Positions 1-10,245 of a stretch of DNA of 64,000 bases are shown piece by piece (position 1 is the stretch's first letter; every line of letters begins with the position of its first letter). The translations under genes were made by a program, and so were the position numbers. Below the pieces are notes generated by a model that ran no database searches, was not told the origin of the DNA, and saw nothing but the letters and a program-made list of their open reading frames with translations. The stretch lies in assembly GCA_034769895.1 (NCBI GenBank), contig JAWRYS010001461.1:434001-498000 (forward strand), given 5' to 3'. This DNA comes from Magicicada septendecula. Lineage: Eukaryota > Arthropoda > Insecta > Hemiptera > Cicadidae.

Positions 1-99
1 AAATCGTGTTCGAGATTATTGCAGATTCTGATTCTACTACACTCAAAACATGAAAAAAAGTCGTTTTCCGAAAAGTGTCTGTGTGTCTGTGTGTAGATT

Positions 100-750
100 T
101 TTGTTCTATGGCAAACGATAACTGCCGCAAATTCAAACAGAATCAAATAATTTTTTGCATACAGCCCTGATTTGTAGAGTACTCACGACCTATTGTTTTT
201 GGTGAAGATCGGTTGAGGGAAAGGGGTAGTTTACCTGCAACGGTTTTTTTTTTATTAAGGGAATTTTTTTTTTTGGCAAACAATAACAGCCGCAAATTCA
301 AACAGAATCAAATAATGTTTCGCATACAGCCCTGAATTGTAGAGTTCTCAAGACCTATTGTTTTTGGTGAAGATCGGTTAAGGGAAAGGGGTAGTTTACC
401 AGCAACGTTTTATGTTTTAACAAGGGTATTTCCTATGGCAAACGATAACAGCCGCAAATTCAAACAGAATCAAATAATTTTTTGCATACAGCCCTGATTT
501 GTAGAGTACTCAAGACCTATTGTTTTTGGTGAAGATCGGTTGAGGGGAAGGGGTAGTTTACCTGCAACTTTTTTTATCAAGCGTATTTTCTATGGCAAAC
601 GATAACAGCCGCAAATTCAAACAGAATCAAATAATTTTTTGTATACGTCCCTGAATTGTAGAGGTCTCAAGGACTTTCGATTTTGGTGAAGATCGGTTAA
701 GGGGAAGGGGTAGTTTACCTGCAACCTTTTACGTTTTAACAAGAGTAAAG
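100..750. repeat. Minisatellite, four units of about 157-165 bp
   Basis: Units begin near 110, 275, 437 and 594 with GGCAAACGATAACAGCCGC or a close variant, and each contains GGTGAAGATCGGTT and GGGGTAGTTTACC. Inverted copies of the array are at 39860-40340 (three units), and a single unit is at about 46745-46915. The array is the 3' portion of the family A repeat. Confidence 0.9.
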
Positions 751-965
751 TACTTGAAAATTTATTTAAACTTTTTGAAACAATGGTAATTTTTCTCTCT
801 GTGTTTGAAATCGCTAATCTCAGGAAGTACTGAACGGATTTTATTCAAGTTTTCGCCAATAGATAGAGTGTCTATCGAGGAACATTTATGTGTATAATTA
901 ATACATATATGTTGTACATTAGCTTAGCTATCACGGTTTATGTCAAGTAAGTGGTATAGTTTACA

Positions 966-1673
966 TCTTATATATAAAAATGAATGTTTCTTTGTCCCGT
1001 ATGCGTTCCTATACCATTCATCCGATTGCGATGAAACTTCGGTGAGTTGTGCGCACGTCCGCGAAGGTTTCTTCCACATCTCCTCCTAAACCACTGTACT
1101 GATTTCAACCAAACTTGGCACAAACATTTTACGCAACGGGAGAACCAACATAGGATAGGTGTTTTTTCGATGGGGTCCTTTTGGGGGTTCTTTGAGGTCT
1201 TCCACATCGCCTCCTAAACCACTGGACCGATTTCAACCAAACTTGGCACAAATATTTTACGCAAAGGGAGAACCAACATAGGACAAGTGTTTTTTTCGAT
1301 ACGATACTTTGGGGGGTCCTTTGGGGTCTTCCACGTCTCCACCTAAACCATTGGACCGATTTCAACCAAACTTGGCACAAATATTTTACGCAACGGGAGA
1401 ACCAACATAGGACAGGTGCTTTTTTCGATACGATCCTCTGGGGGGTCCTTTACGGTCTTAAAAAACTATTAGATCTGGTTACTATGGCAACCCAATAGAA
1501 TAGATTCTGTTCTAAATATATTATCGCATTAAATTGAAGACCACGCGAACGAAGTTGTGGGCAACAGCTATTTATTTTTAAGAAGCCTACTTTAATTAAA
1601 CTTTATTAATTAAACTAACATTTTCATTACGTACAACGTGAAACTCCGTAGCGAAGCACGGGTATTCTGCTAG
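966..1673 (+). mobile_element. Non-autonomous Helitron-like element
   Basis: It starts with TC (TCTTATATATAAAAATGAA) directly after an A and ends with CTAG directly before a T, the A/T target preference known for Helitrons. Twelve bases before the CTAG there is a short hairpin (CCGT...ACGG around AGCGAAGC). There are no terminal inverted repeats and no target duplication. It carries no Rep/helicase gene, so it is non-autonomous. The centre consists of three tandem units of about 128 bp. It is inserted into family A copy A, so it is younger than that copy. Confidence 0.75.
1071..1459. repeat. Three tandem 128-bp units inside the Helitron
   Basis: Units start at 1071, 1199 and 1328 with CTTCCACATC/CTTCCACGTC and share CCGATTTCAACCAAACTTGG and GGGAGAACCAACATAGGA. 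Open frames seen on the minus strand here follow from the repeat and are not genes. Confidence 0.9.
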
Positions 1674-2397
1674 TCATGTATAAGAGAAAATATATCGTGC
1701 GTGGCAGGCAAGCATATCTCAGTTATGTACTGTTTACGTTTCCATTTTATTGTTATCACTACCGCAATAAAAAGGCAGGGAAGGCACACACACACACACA
1801 ATTCGCGTTATTTCTGGCCTCATTCATGTTTATTTTCTTACATTTGCACGGTTTTTAAATGGAAAGTGCCGAACCCATACCAACATAACGCATGCAAGCC
1901 GAAAAAGTGTCCAGCGTGGATAGCGATTTGCTTCCTGTGGATCGCTGGGCAGTGTAACTGCACGTGTTTACAGAGGAACGATTCATAGACAGACTTTTCG
2001 TCTTTAGGGAATGAACCCTCTGCAAGATGCTGAGGGTCCATGAGTGACTTCGGAGCGCTCCTTCTTTTCCGCGTGTTTGTTCTGTGAAACGTACACTGTA
2101 GATTCGCAGATTTATTCTAAGGAACGCTCAATAGGAAATGTTGAAAATTTTTGTCCACGGTGAACCCTCATACACACTAAACCTGCTCTGATGTTTTAAT
2201 TACGGACATCATAATATTAAAACTTTGGAAACTTGAGCACTACTTAATGGAGATCAATCATTAACTTATACAAGCCATTAATTTTATGCATATTTTTTAT
2301 ATATATGTGTACAACGTTATCGGCAACAAAGAAGTAGTTTTTGTTAAAATTCCTTCCCGGGATATTTGGCCGTAGTCCAATGTTTTCTACAAAACCA

Positions 2398-2432
2398 GAC
2401 GTTTCGGCAATGCCATTGACTTCCATCATCAG
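2398..2432 (-). ncRNA. Hammerhead-ribozyme-like motif, family A copy A
   Basis: On the minus strand CUGAUGA (2432-2426) is followed by a U, a hairpin (GGAAGU / AUUGCC, one mismatch and one wobble, loop CAAUGGC) and then GAAACGUC ending at 2398. The C would be the cleavage-site base. The stem is weaker than in copy C. Activity is unknown. Confidence 0.6.
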
Positions 2433-2606
2433 TGAAAATCGAGTGCGATAACGTGAGGTGGTATATGTTAGTGACCACAGTACTGTAGTTAAGGCTGAAG
2501 CAGTAAGTAGAAAGAAGTAGTTTCTATGGTAATATTTCATTTCGAAAATGATTTTAAAAATAAATCTTAGAATATGGAAGTCATGTATGGTTCTCCATAC
2601 CGATAT

Positions 2607-4099
2607 TTTTTTCTTTATTACATTACTCTATGCATTGCATACATCTTAATGCTTTATAAAATTTTAAATTGACTAATAGAATTGTTAGTCTTCTTCTATA
2701 CTTCCAACTACGTTACTTTATACATTGCGTGTAATATTACTCACTGATTACTTTACATGCTTTAAATGAAAATTTAAATTTATTACATTAATCGTCAATC
2801 ATCCAAGCAATGATTTAAATTAACTTTAAATTAATTGTTCATCGTCAAAGAAAATTCCTATTAAATTTAAATTATATTCTATTATCTCTGTCTACATTTG
2901 ACGCAAATTTTCTTTATTTTTAAATTTTAAAATGTCTTTTCAATGTCTTTATTCTTTCATTTATTAATTATAAATTGGTTATTTGTCACCTCAATTCTGT
3001 AGATTGTATCCCTGTCCTCCGGTGATCGGTAGGTCCTCTTCTAATGGATTTTCCTGCACGTTCTCTGGTTCCACTTGTCGTCCTTCAGTTACTCGTTCCT
3101 TCTGGTCCTCTCTGGTTGCTGTAGAATGATATGTCGCTCATCAGCTGCTGTTGCCCCAGCAGACGCCTCGATTGCTTTGCATATCGTTCCTCTGCTTGAT
3201 GTGACCTTGCCAGTTGTCTAGAGTGCTGAACGTTTGTGGTTGTAGACTGGTGGTGTATGTTCGATGATTGTATTTAAAATAATCAAACTAAGAGTTACTG
3301 TTTGATATTCGGATGAACGTATTGTCCATCCGACTTTACAGTTTATTTAAAAAAAAAAATCTCGTCGCTAACGGACATAGCATCCCGCTGCTTCTGAAGA
3401 CTGATTGAGAGTAAAATTTGGCTCTCCTGGACCCGTATTTATATTCAACAAAAAAACCACACCTCTCGGCTCAGGATTCTGCATGTCAGAAACTGCCCGT
3501 GGTGTCAGTTCCCCCACTATCGTCCAATTTCACATATTCTCACATTTCTGCCAATTGCAATGTCTAATGCGGATTACAAAGTGATCTAACATTGTCTGAT
3601 TTAATTACACATATTATACGTAATTACCATAGTGATTGCACAATTAGTGTAATTACTATGCTTTTAAAATCGTACAGAATTCGCACTGAACGTCATAATC
3701 ACACCGTTTTCGCACTGCACATGTGCATGATTTTTATGCATATTTAGAAGTCTTTGCAATCTTTCTAACATTTACTGTTTGCTTATAATTAAATAAAACT
3801 ATAATTTAGTATCTATTTGGGATGAGATTTCAAACTTTCAGGCTTGAATAGGCTCCACGCACACACACTATTTACTACTGTACACTCTCTCAGCAATAAT
3901 CGTGCAATGATCATGCATGTTCAATCCTGCGTCTAATTCAGCTTTCAACTTCACACCTGCTTGTCTATTACATATTACTAAAATTAATCTAAATATTTTA
4001 TTTAATAAATGCACATTACAGCATATGCATGTATTGTCGCAGTGTGTGTGTGTGTGTTATAATTTTGTTAATAATAAACGTGCCATTGTATTATTACAG
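2607..4099. other. No gene recognised
   Basis: The sequence is mostly AT-rich. A more GC-rich patch at about 3000-3540 has short open stretches on the minus strand but nothing recognisable. It could be the remnant of another retroelement. The last few hundred bases lead into the splice acceptor at 4099. Confidence 0.5.
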
Positions 4100-4232
4100 G
4101 AGCAACTGCTTCCAGCCTGCACTACAAGTGATGCGACAGTACTACTCCAGGCCACACTTCTTGCCAGAGGATGCTGAACATGCTCATGTTGACTACATCT
4201 TTATGGGATACCAGCAGGGTGCTGTTATGCAC
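4100..4232 (+). CDS. Cupin-like (JmjC/FIH-type) oxygenase, third-last exon
   Basis: This is an internal exon between TTATTACAG and GTAAGT. It starts with one base that completes a split codon and ends in phase 0 after a His codon. It encodes about 44 residues, ending FMGYQQGAVMH. Joined to the next exon (LDY...) it gives H-L-D, which matches the HxD iron-binding motif of Fe(II)/2-oxoglutarate-dependent cupin-like oxygenases; the metal-binding motif is therefore split by a 5.9-kb intron. Upstream exons are not seen and probably lie beyond the window. Such enzymes hydroxylate or demethylate proteins or RNA; the substrate here cannot be told. The family call comes from motif order, not from a search. 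Confidence 0.75.
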
Positions 4233-4329
4233 GTAAGTAATCAACTCTTTGATAATTTATTGTGTATCATAGACAAATTATTTCAAATATTAAAGTAATT
4301 CATTTATCACCAATCATGTTGGGAAGAAG

Positions 4330-5165
4330 GAACAAACATACTGAAATAAACTTTTTGGCATTCCCAGATGACTTTGCTATACTATCTGACATCTGCAGTA
4401 ACATAAGTTAATTTTTTAGAGGACATAGGCAGTAGAACAGGCTTAAGAATTTCTGCAGAAAAAAAAACAAATTTCTCACGAACATTAAAAATGCACTAAA
4501 ATTCCTGCTAACAGATACTGGTTGAATAGAGAGGGTTAAAAAATTTAACTATCTAGGGGAAGGAAATAATTCAAGAGAATGGTTTAGAAAAATCTGCTAT
4601 AGAAGAAAGCATTCATAAAATGGAAACAGTATATATGGTATAACTAAAGATATTTATAATGAAAAGTGTATATCTAGCATTGAATTATAATTTAGACAAA
4701 CTAGAAATATTGGAAAGACGAATTATTAGGAAAATATTAGGCCCACGAAAACCTTCAGAAGGTTGGAAATTAAGAAGTAGTGATGAAATATAACAAAGTA
4801 TAGAAAATGTAACAGAAACCGTGAGAAAAAGAAGACTATTATTTGTTGGACATTTATATAGAATGAACAACAGTAGGTTAACAGAGCAGATCTTCAAATG
4901 TCTGTGGGGGAGGAAGTCAACATCAAGTTGGATTAAAGAAGTCAAAAAGGATTTAGAAAAAATAATATACACGCAGAAGAAGCAATTGAAAAAGAAATTT
5001 TTCAGGCAAAAGTGTTAAAAATGGAAGGAGTCCAGGGTAGGACAAAGAAAAACGCAGGTTCAAAGTGGACTGAAGACACGAAGACGAGACACAGTGAAAA
5101 GATGAAAGAATATTGGAGAAAAAGAAAAGAATTGGAATTGGCATGTGGTCCTTAGATGGCTGATC
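4330..5165 (+). mobile_element. LINE relic (3' part of reverse transcriptase and C-terminus)
   Basis: Plus-strand fragments in several frames resemble the end of an RTE/Jockey-type LINE protein. The order is FPDDFAILSD (an altered FADD motif), then sequence resembling KTKFLTNIKNA, then LEILERRIIRKILGPRKPSE, then the typical tail VRKRRLLFVGHLYRMNNSRL with its run of basic residues. The longest piece is 4821-5018. Frames are broken by several stops and shifts, so it is an old 5'-truncated copy. It lies in a host intron in the sense orientation. Confidence 0.75.
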
Positions 5166-7699
5166 CAAAAAAAATTAATTCATGTACATGTACATGTAAA
5201 TATTCAAATATTAGACAAAATTCGACTCGGCAACTTTGCAGTGGAACATGCAACAGTATTGTCACAACCAGCATTTCCGATTAGGTTGTCATTTATGACT
5301 GTTGTGTACATGTTTTTGTAGAAATGTGAGAGAGTTCTGAGCACCCCACATTATGAAAAGATATTTTGTAACAAAAAATCCAAAATAATTTACTGTATAC
5401 ATATAAAATATTTTGAGGTTAGAAATTGAATATATACTAGAAAATTTACAATATATAAGTGGATTAGAACTGAACACATGCAAATTGTTTACAGCAGTAT
5501 CCACTTCTCACATCTAGCCTCCATCTTGTTCCATCAGTCCTCTAGTTGTCACTGTGATAGTAGTGTTGCCCCTCCATGAGCTGTTTGGCTTTCCTCTTTT
5601 CCTGCTTTGCTCTGGGATGCAGTTACAGACTCAAATAGATCGTCTGCTTTCCACTTTGTAATGAATGTAAATTGTAGTCATGCTCCAATGAACTTGAAGT
5701 AATTAATCATTCATTCTGTGTTTTCTGAGGTGTTGCGAATGCAGTTGTAGCAACAAGCTTTTTGCCTTTTTAGATGTCATGTACAGACTAACAGGTCAAT
5801 TCGTAGTCAACACATAGGAGATCATTATTCATTGTACTGTGAAGCATACATTTTGAAGTCAACTAGAGTGTAATTTTAATCTGATATCAGTACTGTTACA
5901 TTCAGACTTTACCCGAAAAAAAGCCATCCATCGACCACTGAACAGTTACACACTAGAACATAAAGTCAGAACATGGACTGCATAAAATAAATTCAAAAAA
6001 AAAGTAAGCTCACCATCATTTTTATTTTTTTCCAGTTATTTACAATTTATGTGAAAGATAAGAGATCAAAGAAGAAGATAAAAAATTAACAATTCTGTTC
6101 CCTCATAAATAAAATTGTTGGACTGTTGTGCAAGGTTAATTGTATTCTTCTGCCGAGATTTTCTGGTTTGTTGAGCAGAGCACGAGCAAGATAATTACTA
6201 CTTCATTTTCACGGTATGATGGTAACAGATAATCATTATCAAATGTGAACTGCTTATCAGAGCATGTTAGTGCAGTCTAGACAAATACAGTTAATTTTTG
6301 TTTTAGTTATTACATAAGCTGTACTGAACTTATATGGTTACAGCTTACTGAAGCTGTACTGAGCTTTTCATGGTTATAAAACAAAAGTATAACCCTAAGT
6401 TAGTTGGACTGAAAAAAAATGAATTTGGAGGTATTAAAGAGAGTATGTAGATAAGAAAATTACTATATGAAATACAGTCTTGGAAAATTAAATATGTTCA
6501 GTAACATAATGAACTGTTATTGTGAAAGGTAAAGTAAGAAAAGGACAAGGAAGGCTTACAGGAAACAGATGAGTTAGGAAGTTATCAAAATACAAATGGG
6601 ATTGGATAATTACCTTTGAATAAAGAGTGCAGCAGAATGAATGGTTGTAGCAACACAATATATGCTTTGTTGGTCATGGCAATGGTCAAAATTTGTAAAT
6701 CAGGCACAAAAGGTAAAAACTGTTAATTACAGTTGCACTGTTGAATATAAAAGCTAAATTTTCATATTTGTTTTAGAGTATAGGTGAACTGGAATGTCAT
6801 TTTTAGTGTAAAAAGTAAGAGATTTTAATTAACTACTCTTTGTCCTATATCAAACGTTACAATGTAGAGGTTCATCCTTCATGTGGTTATGTATTCATCT
6901 TTGGTATTCGTGTATGTGATACATGACCGTACTGCTGGGTGACTGTATTTTTCAGTCTTAAAATAAAAGGCCCTCAAATAGCAGCACAATTAAAAAAAGA
7001 CAATAGACTATAATAGAAAAATTGGCAGTCATCTAGAATGGTATTCTCAAACTGTTCTTGTTCAAAATTGCCGGAAACTTTGACAGTATTATTAGTCATA
7101 GGTTATGGCACCCGTAACCTTCAATAAATTCTAAAATTTTCAGCATACTATAATAATTTCTTGGCATATCGTTTGGTAATCACTGATTTATACCATCGTG
7201 TGTGATGCAGCTAAGTGAATAATTTTAAAAAATAAATATACATCACACAGTGTGAGTAATAAAGGTCATGCCTGTATCCTTCAAGAAATATCTGGTGGTG
7301 TGCTACCACAGTATAGATTATCTTCAGAATATAGTGGAATTCTGTAGAAACCATGATTTCTGTGGGTGACCAGAGTATTTTGATGTATAGTAATCCATGT
7401 AAATAAAGATATCAGTAATAGGGAGCAGACCCAGTTGTAGTGCAACATAGTAACAAAACTGTGTAAGAAATAAGCAACATATACTTTGGACTGGTAATGA
7501 TGATGATGATGATGATGACAATGGTGTAACACAACTCATGCATTACTATTACTTATCCCATTACTTACTGTGATTACTTCCTTCTTGTATCCAACAACTT
7601 ACTTTTCTTATTCTGTCTGAGGCTTTCATGGCCGGCTTCAATGATATGAGTGCTTTGTCTTGCCAGGCTGTAAGGCCGTGGTCCATAGTTGTTTTGAGC

Positions 7700-7735
7700 A
7701 AACGTTTCTGCTGTGCCTTCAACAGCCATCTTCAG
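7700..7735 (-). ncRNA. Hammerhead-ribozyme-like motif, PLE arm
   Basis: The minus strand reads CUGAAGA, U, then stem GGCUGU / ACAGCA (five of six pairs) closing the loop UGAAGGC, then GAAACGUUU. Its opposed partner at 8198-8233 has the same loop and a compensated stem. Confidence 0.65.
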
Positions 7736-7895
7736 TGGAGAAGGGTGCAATACACTGACCAAGGTTCGCAGTCAGTGACCACTGAACTGTGGTTAAGGCT
7801 AGTGGACGTGAGTAGGACACACATATTTATGTCTTTTGGCGTCCGCACGAAGTTGTTGTCTGACACCACCAGCCAATCAGAAGAAAGGCAAATTC

Positions 7896-8162
7896 CTATT
7901 GGTTTGTCACGACTCGTGTCCAAAGAGCATTCAATGAGAGGGACTCACCCTGCCAATTCATGGTAACAGATGCATGTTTCTGAATCTGGACAGATTCCAT
8001 ATGGTGAGGGGAATACAAACTCACCAACGACAGAAGCCTCGTCTCTTCAAAGAGTATGCAATGGTCGGCATTGGCGAGTGCATGCTCTGCGATAGCAGAC
8101 TTTTCTGGCTGCTTCAAACGACAGTAGCGGCTGTGTTCATCAATGCGGGCATGGATACAGTG
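7896..8162 (-). pseudogene. GIY-YIG endonuclease fragment of the PLE
   Basis: The fragment encodes EHALANADHCILFEETRLLS and a following segment with SLNALWTRVV, matching the C-terminal half of PLE endonucleases in layout. The GIY and YIG motifs themselves are not present, so it cannot be a working nuclease. The open reading extends upstream of the first Met, consistent with a cut-off copy. Confidence 0.7.
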
Positions 8163-8197
8163 TGTTGATACATGTCAGTGTGTTGCAGCCTTCTGCA

Positions 8198-8233
8198 CTG
8201 AAGATGGCCGTTGAAGGCACGGCCGAAATGTTT
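8198..8233 (+). ncRNA. Hammerhead-ribozyme-like motif, opposed PLE arm
   Basis: It reads CUGAAGA, U, then a perfect six-pair stem GGCCGU / ACGGCC with loop UGAAGGC, then GAAAUGUUU. The segment after GAAA has drifted. Compared with 7700-7735, a U-A pair is replaced by C-G in the stem. Confidence 0.65.
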
Positions 8234-8290
8234 GCTCAAAACAACTATGAACCTTAGTGGGCCTTACAGCCCAGCAAGACAAAATACTCA

Positions 8291-8593
8291 TAACTTTTCT
8301 TATGTTTATTTTCGGTTTTTTGATTATTTGTATTGTTGCTGATACCCGAAGTTCATTGGTATTGTTACACATGAACTGGCATTTAGGACCACAACTTGAG
8401 CAGTCGGGGGTATAAGTCATGGAGTGTGCGACCTTCTTTAAAACATGTCTGTGATGGCTTGTAGACATTTGAATCTAAATTATGGATTTAGATTCAATTA
8501 TGGTCTATGCCAATTCACGTGTAGCTTGGAACTTTGGGTATCGCCAACAATACGAGTAATCAAAAAACTGAATATAAATATAAGAAAAGTTAG
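8291..8593. repeat. Foldback (inverted repeat) element
   Basis: Arms of about 85-90 bp at 8291-8380 and 8508-8593 are imperfect inverted copies (TAACTTTTCTTA... and ...AAGAAAAGTTA; shared TTTTTTGATTA and ATACCC blocks). The spacer is about 127 bp. It directly abuts the PLE relic and may be part of the same composite insertion. No hammerhead core was found in its arms. Confidence 0.7.
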
Positions 8594-9729
8594 TTCTTGG
8601 ATGCAAAAAGGAAGTTTGCCATCCCATAAAAGATATAAGAGCAATCTTTCAGCAACCCAAACATCAGCAGCCATCTTCAAGCTAACTGTAAACTAATACT
8701 TGATTAATATAAGTAATAAATAATACTCTATCGATGAGTGATAGAGAGTCAAAAGTATAACAAATGTTCAGATAATATATGTTTAAAATACTAAATAGTA
8801 CAAATAAATACTTACTAGCCACAAAACAACACAAGCACAATGAACACAAACACTGGAACTCTATCACAGTCAACAAAACACTGTGTCAGGGGTGCAACAA
8901 GCCCAACCCTTATATACCAAACACAGCTAACACCGTGTACACACAAACCGCTAACGCAACCCAACAAATATCAAAAGTGCTTTACAAATGGATTGAAGCT
9001 AAGATGTTCAGGATTCCACTGCTAACCTGACTAATGCAATTATTATTTGTAATAATAAAACCAGCTTCCTTAAATCTCCCTTCTAACAATTTCTCTATAT
9101 ATTTTTTCTGGGACTGTGTCCCTTTGATGGCTAGAGAGTTCATCACTCCATGTGGTTATGTGCAGACTGGCTTTTCTGTGGAAATGGTGTGTTGCAAGCT
9201 GTATCATAGCTGGAGGGCGCACCTAATGCATGAGGGAAGATGATAATGGTGATTTCTGTTTTCGTTCCTTAAGAGTTCTGAAGAACACGTCTTGTATCAT
9301 ATTCATTTCTTTTTCATAGTTTGTAACTTTTAAGTCAATGTAATCAATATGAGGGTGATGTCACCATCATTAACTTCTAAGATTAGATACCAAAATTCTA
9401 TAGGTTTTTAACCCTACTATCTTGTCTGTGACATGCGACTACCCTGAGCATACTCCTGAATTTCTGTTGGCAACCTTTTGTTTAACATACTATCAGCAGC
9501 ATTTTTCACATTTTTTTTATGGAATATTTCCTCTAAGCAGTTGTGTGCAAAATTTTCTTCTTTCTCTTTTTGATGCAACTGGTGGCATTGTCTTTGTCTG
9601 TTTTTAATATTCTTTGTAACATATAAAGTAAAAGTTTATCCTTTATTTAGTTGATCAATAAATTTTAACGATGGAAAGTTTGGTGAGGATCAGTCAATAA
9701 GTATAAAACAAATTTTATATTATTTGTGT

Positions 9730-9762
9730 TGATGTTTCGACAATATTTATTGTCATCATCAG
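9730..9762 (-). ncRNA. Hammerhead-ribozyme-like motif with perfect stem II
   Basis: The minus strand reads CUGAUGA, U, stem GACAAU / AUUGUC (six Watson-Crick pairs) with loop AAAU, then GAAACAUC. It is an isolated arm; the surrounding 9660-9800 is probably an old PLE end but nothing coding is left. Confidence 0.65.
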
Positions 9763-9972
9763 GACGTATGTACAGATACAAGAGACAATATCAAAAACAC
9801 AACAAGATCAATTAATTGAGAGAGAGAGAGGGAGAGAGTGTGTGTGTGTTTGACGGAGTTGTAACAATTTGTTTTATATAGATTACTCTTGTTTTACTGG
9901 AATACATAGATAAAATTATAATACCCCAGAACATAATTAATACAATATTACAATTTAAGATACCATGCCACG

Positions 9973-9973
<1 letters not shown>

Positions 9974-10043
<70 letters not shown>

Positions 10044-10060
10044 CCCCCCTCTCCCCCCTC
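9974..10060. repeat. (CT)n microsatellite followed by C-rich run
   Basis: About 38 CT units run into a run of C. The tract ends roughly 55-65 bases before the acceptor of the exon at 10116, so its length could influence the polypyrimidine context of that splice site. Confidence 0.95.
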
Positions 10061-10115
10061 CCCCTCCCTTTAGAAGCTTATATCCGTAATAATATTTGTC
10101 TGCACTTTGTTTCAG

Positions 10116-10245
10116 CTGGATTACATCAGCAGATTAATGTGGCAAGCTCAGCTGAAAGGACACAAGACATGGCGGCTGAACCCACCACCAGAATGTGAGT
10201 CTGTGTGCGAAGGGTTTGAGTTCAGAGTGGAACCTGGAGATATAT
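10116..10245 (+). CDS. Cupin-like (JmjC/FIH-type) oxygenase, second-last exon
   Basis: The exon is bounded by TTTGTTTCAG and GTAAGT and has 43 codons plus one base. It begins LDYISRLMWQAQLKGHKTW and ends EFRVEPGDI. Together with the preceding His this gives the HxD iron ligands. The Lys of KGHKTWRLNPP sits where cupin_8-type enzymes place the 2-oxoglutarate-binding Lys before a proline-rich turn, and PGDI opens the strand that leads to the distal His. The frame is open and uninterrupted, and the splice phases match on both sides. Confidence 0.8.

Larger units (their letters stand above)
1..2606 (-). mobile_element. Family A repeat, copy A (hammerhead plus minisatellite), cut by window edge
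   Basis: This dispersed repeat is read on the minus strand. It recurs in the opposite orientation at 38426-40513 (copy B) and 45453-47068 (copy C). Its 5' end, at 2606 on the minus strand, is a small hairpin (GTATGG, 4-nt loop, CCATAC). A hammerhead-like motif follows at 2398-2432, then a stretch with CA dinucleotides near 1789, then a four-unit minisatellite at about 100-750. The far end lies at or beyond base 1. A Helitron-like element (966-1673) is inserted inside it. No long coding frame is seen. The family is not recognised; a short Penelope-related or retrozyme-like element is possible because of the hammerhead motif. The repeat relationship is certain, the nature of the element is not. 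Confidence 0.7.
7610..8290 (-). mobile_element. Penelope-like element relic with opposed hammerhead arms
   Basis: On the minus strand the core (about 8160-7896) reads as the second half of a GIY-YIG endonuclease in Penelope-like style: RIDEHSRYCRLKQPEKSAIA, then EHALANADHCILFEET. It is flanked by inverted copies of a short terminal segment, about 7650-7740 and 8190-8275, each with a hammerhead-like motif and a shared CCAGGCTGTAAGGCC-type block. The same terminal block returns at 22042-22216. The RT portion is missing, so this is a 5'-truncated copy with an inverted end duplication, an arrangement known for Penelope-like elements. Confidence 0.75.
4233..10115 (+). other. Intron of the cupin-like gene
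   Basis: The intron has a GTAAGT donor at 4233 and a TTTGTTTCAG acceptor ending at 10115. It holds a LINE relic (4330-5165), a small (TGA)n run at about 7497-7519, a PLE relic (7610-8290), a foldback (8291-8593), a hammerhead-like motif (9730-9762) and a long CT microsatellite about 65 bases before the acceptor. Nothing is recognised in 5166-7600 or 8600-9700. Confidence 0.75.

Noticed and set aside
1-750. CRISPR array
   Set aside because: Units are 157-165 bp, nearly identical throughout and without unique spacers; it is a eukaryotic minisatellite.
9965-10198. Open frame with a long Ser-Leu repeat
   Set aside because: It is a translation of the CT microsatellite; the real coding sequence there is the exon at 10116-10245 in another frame.
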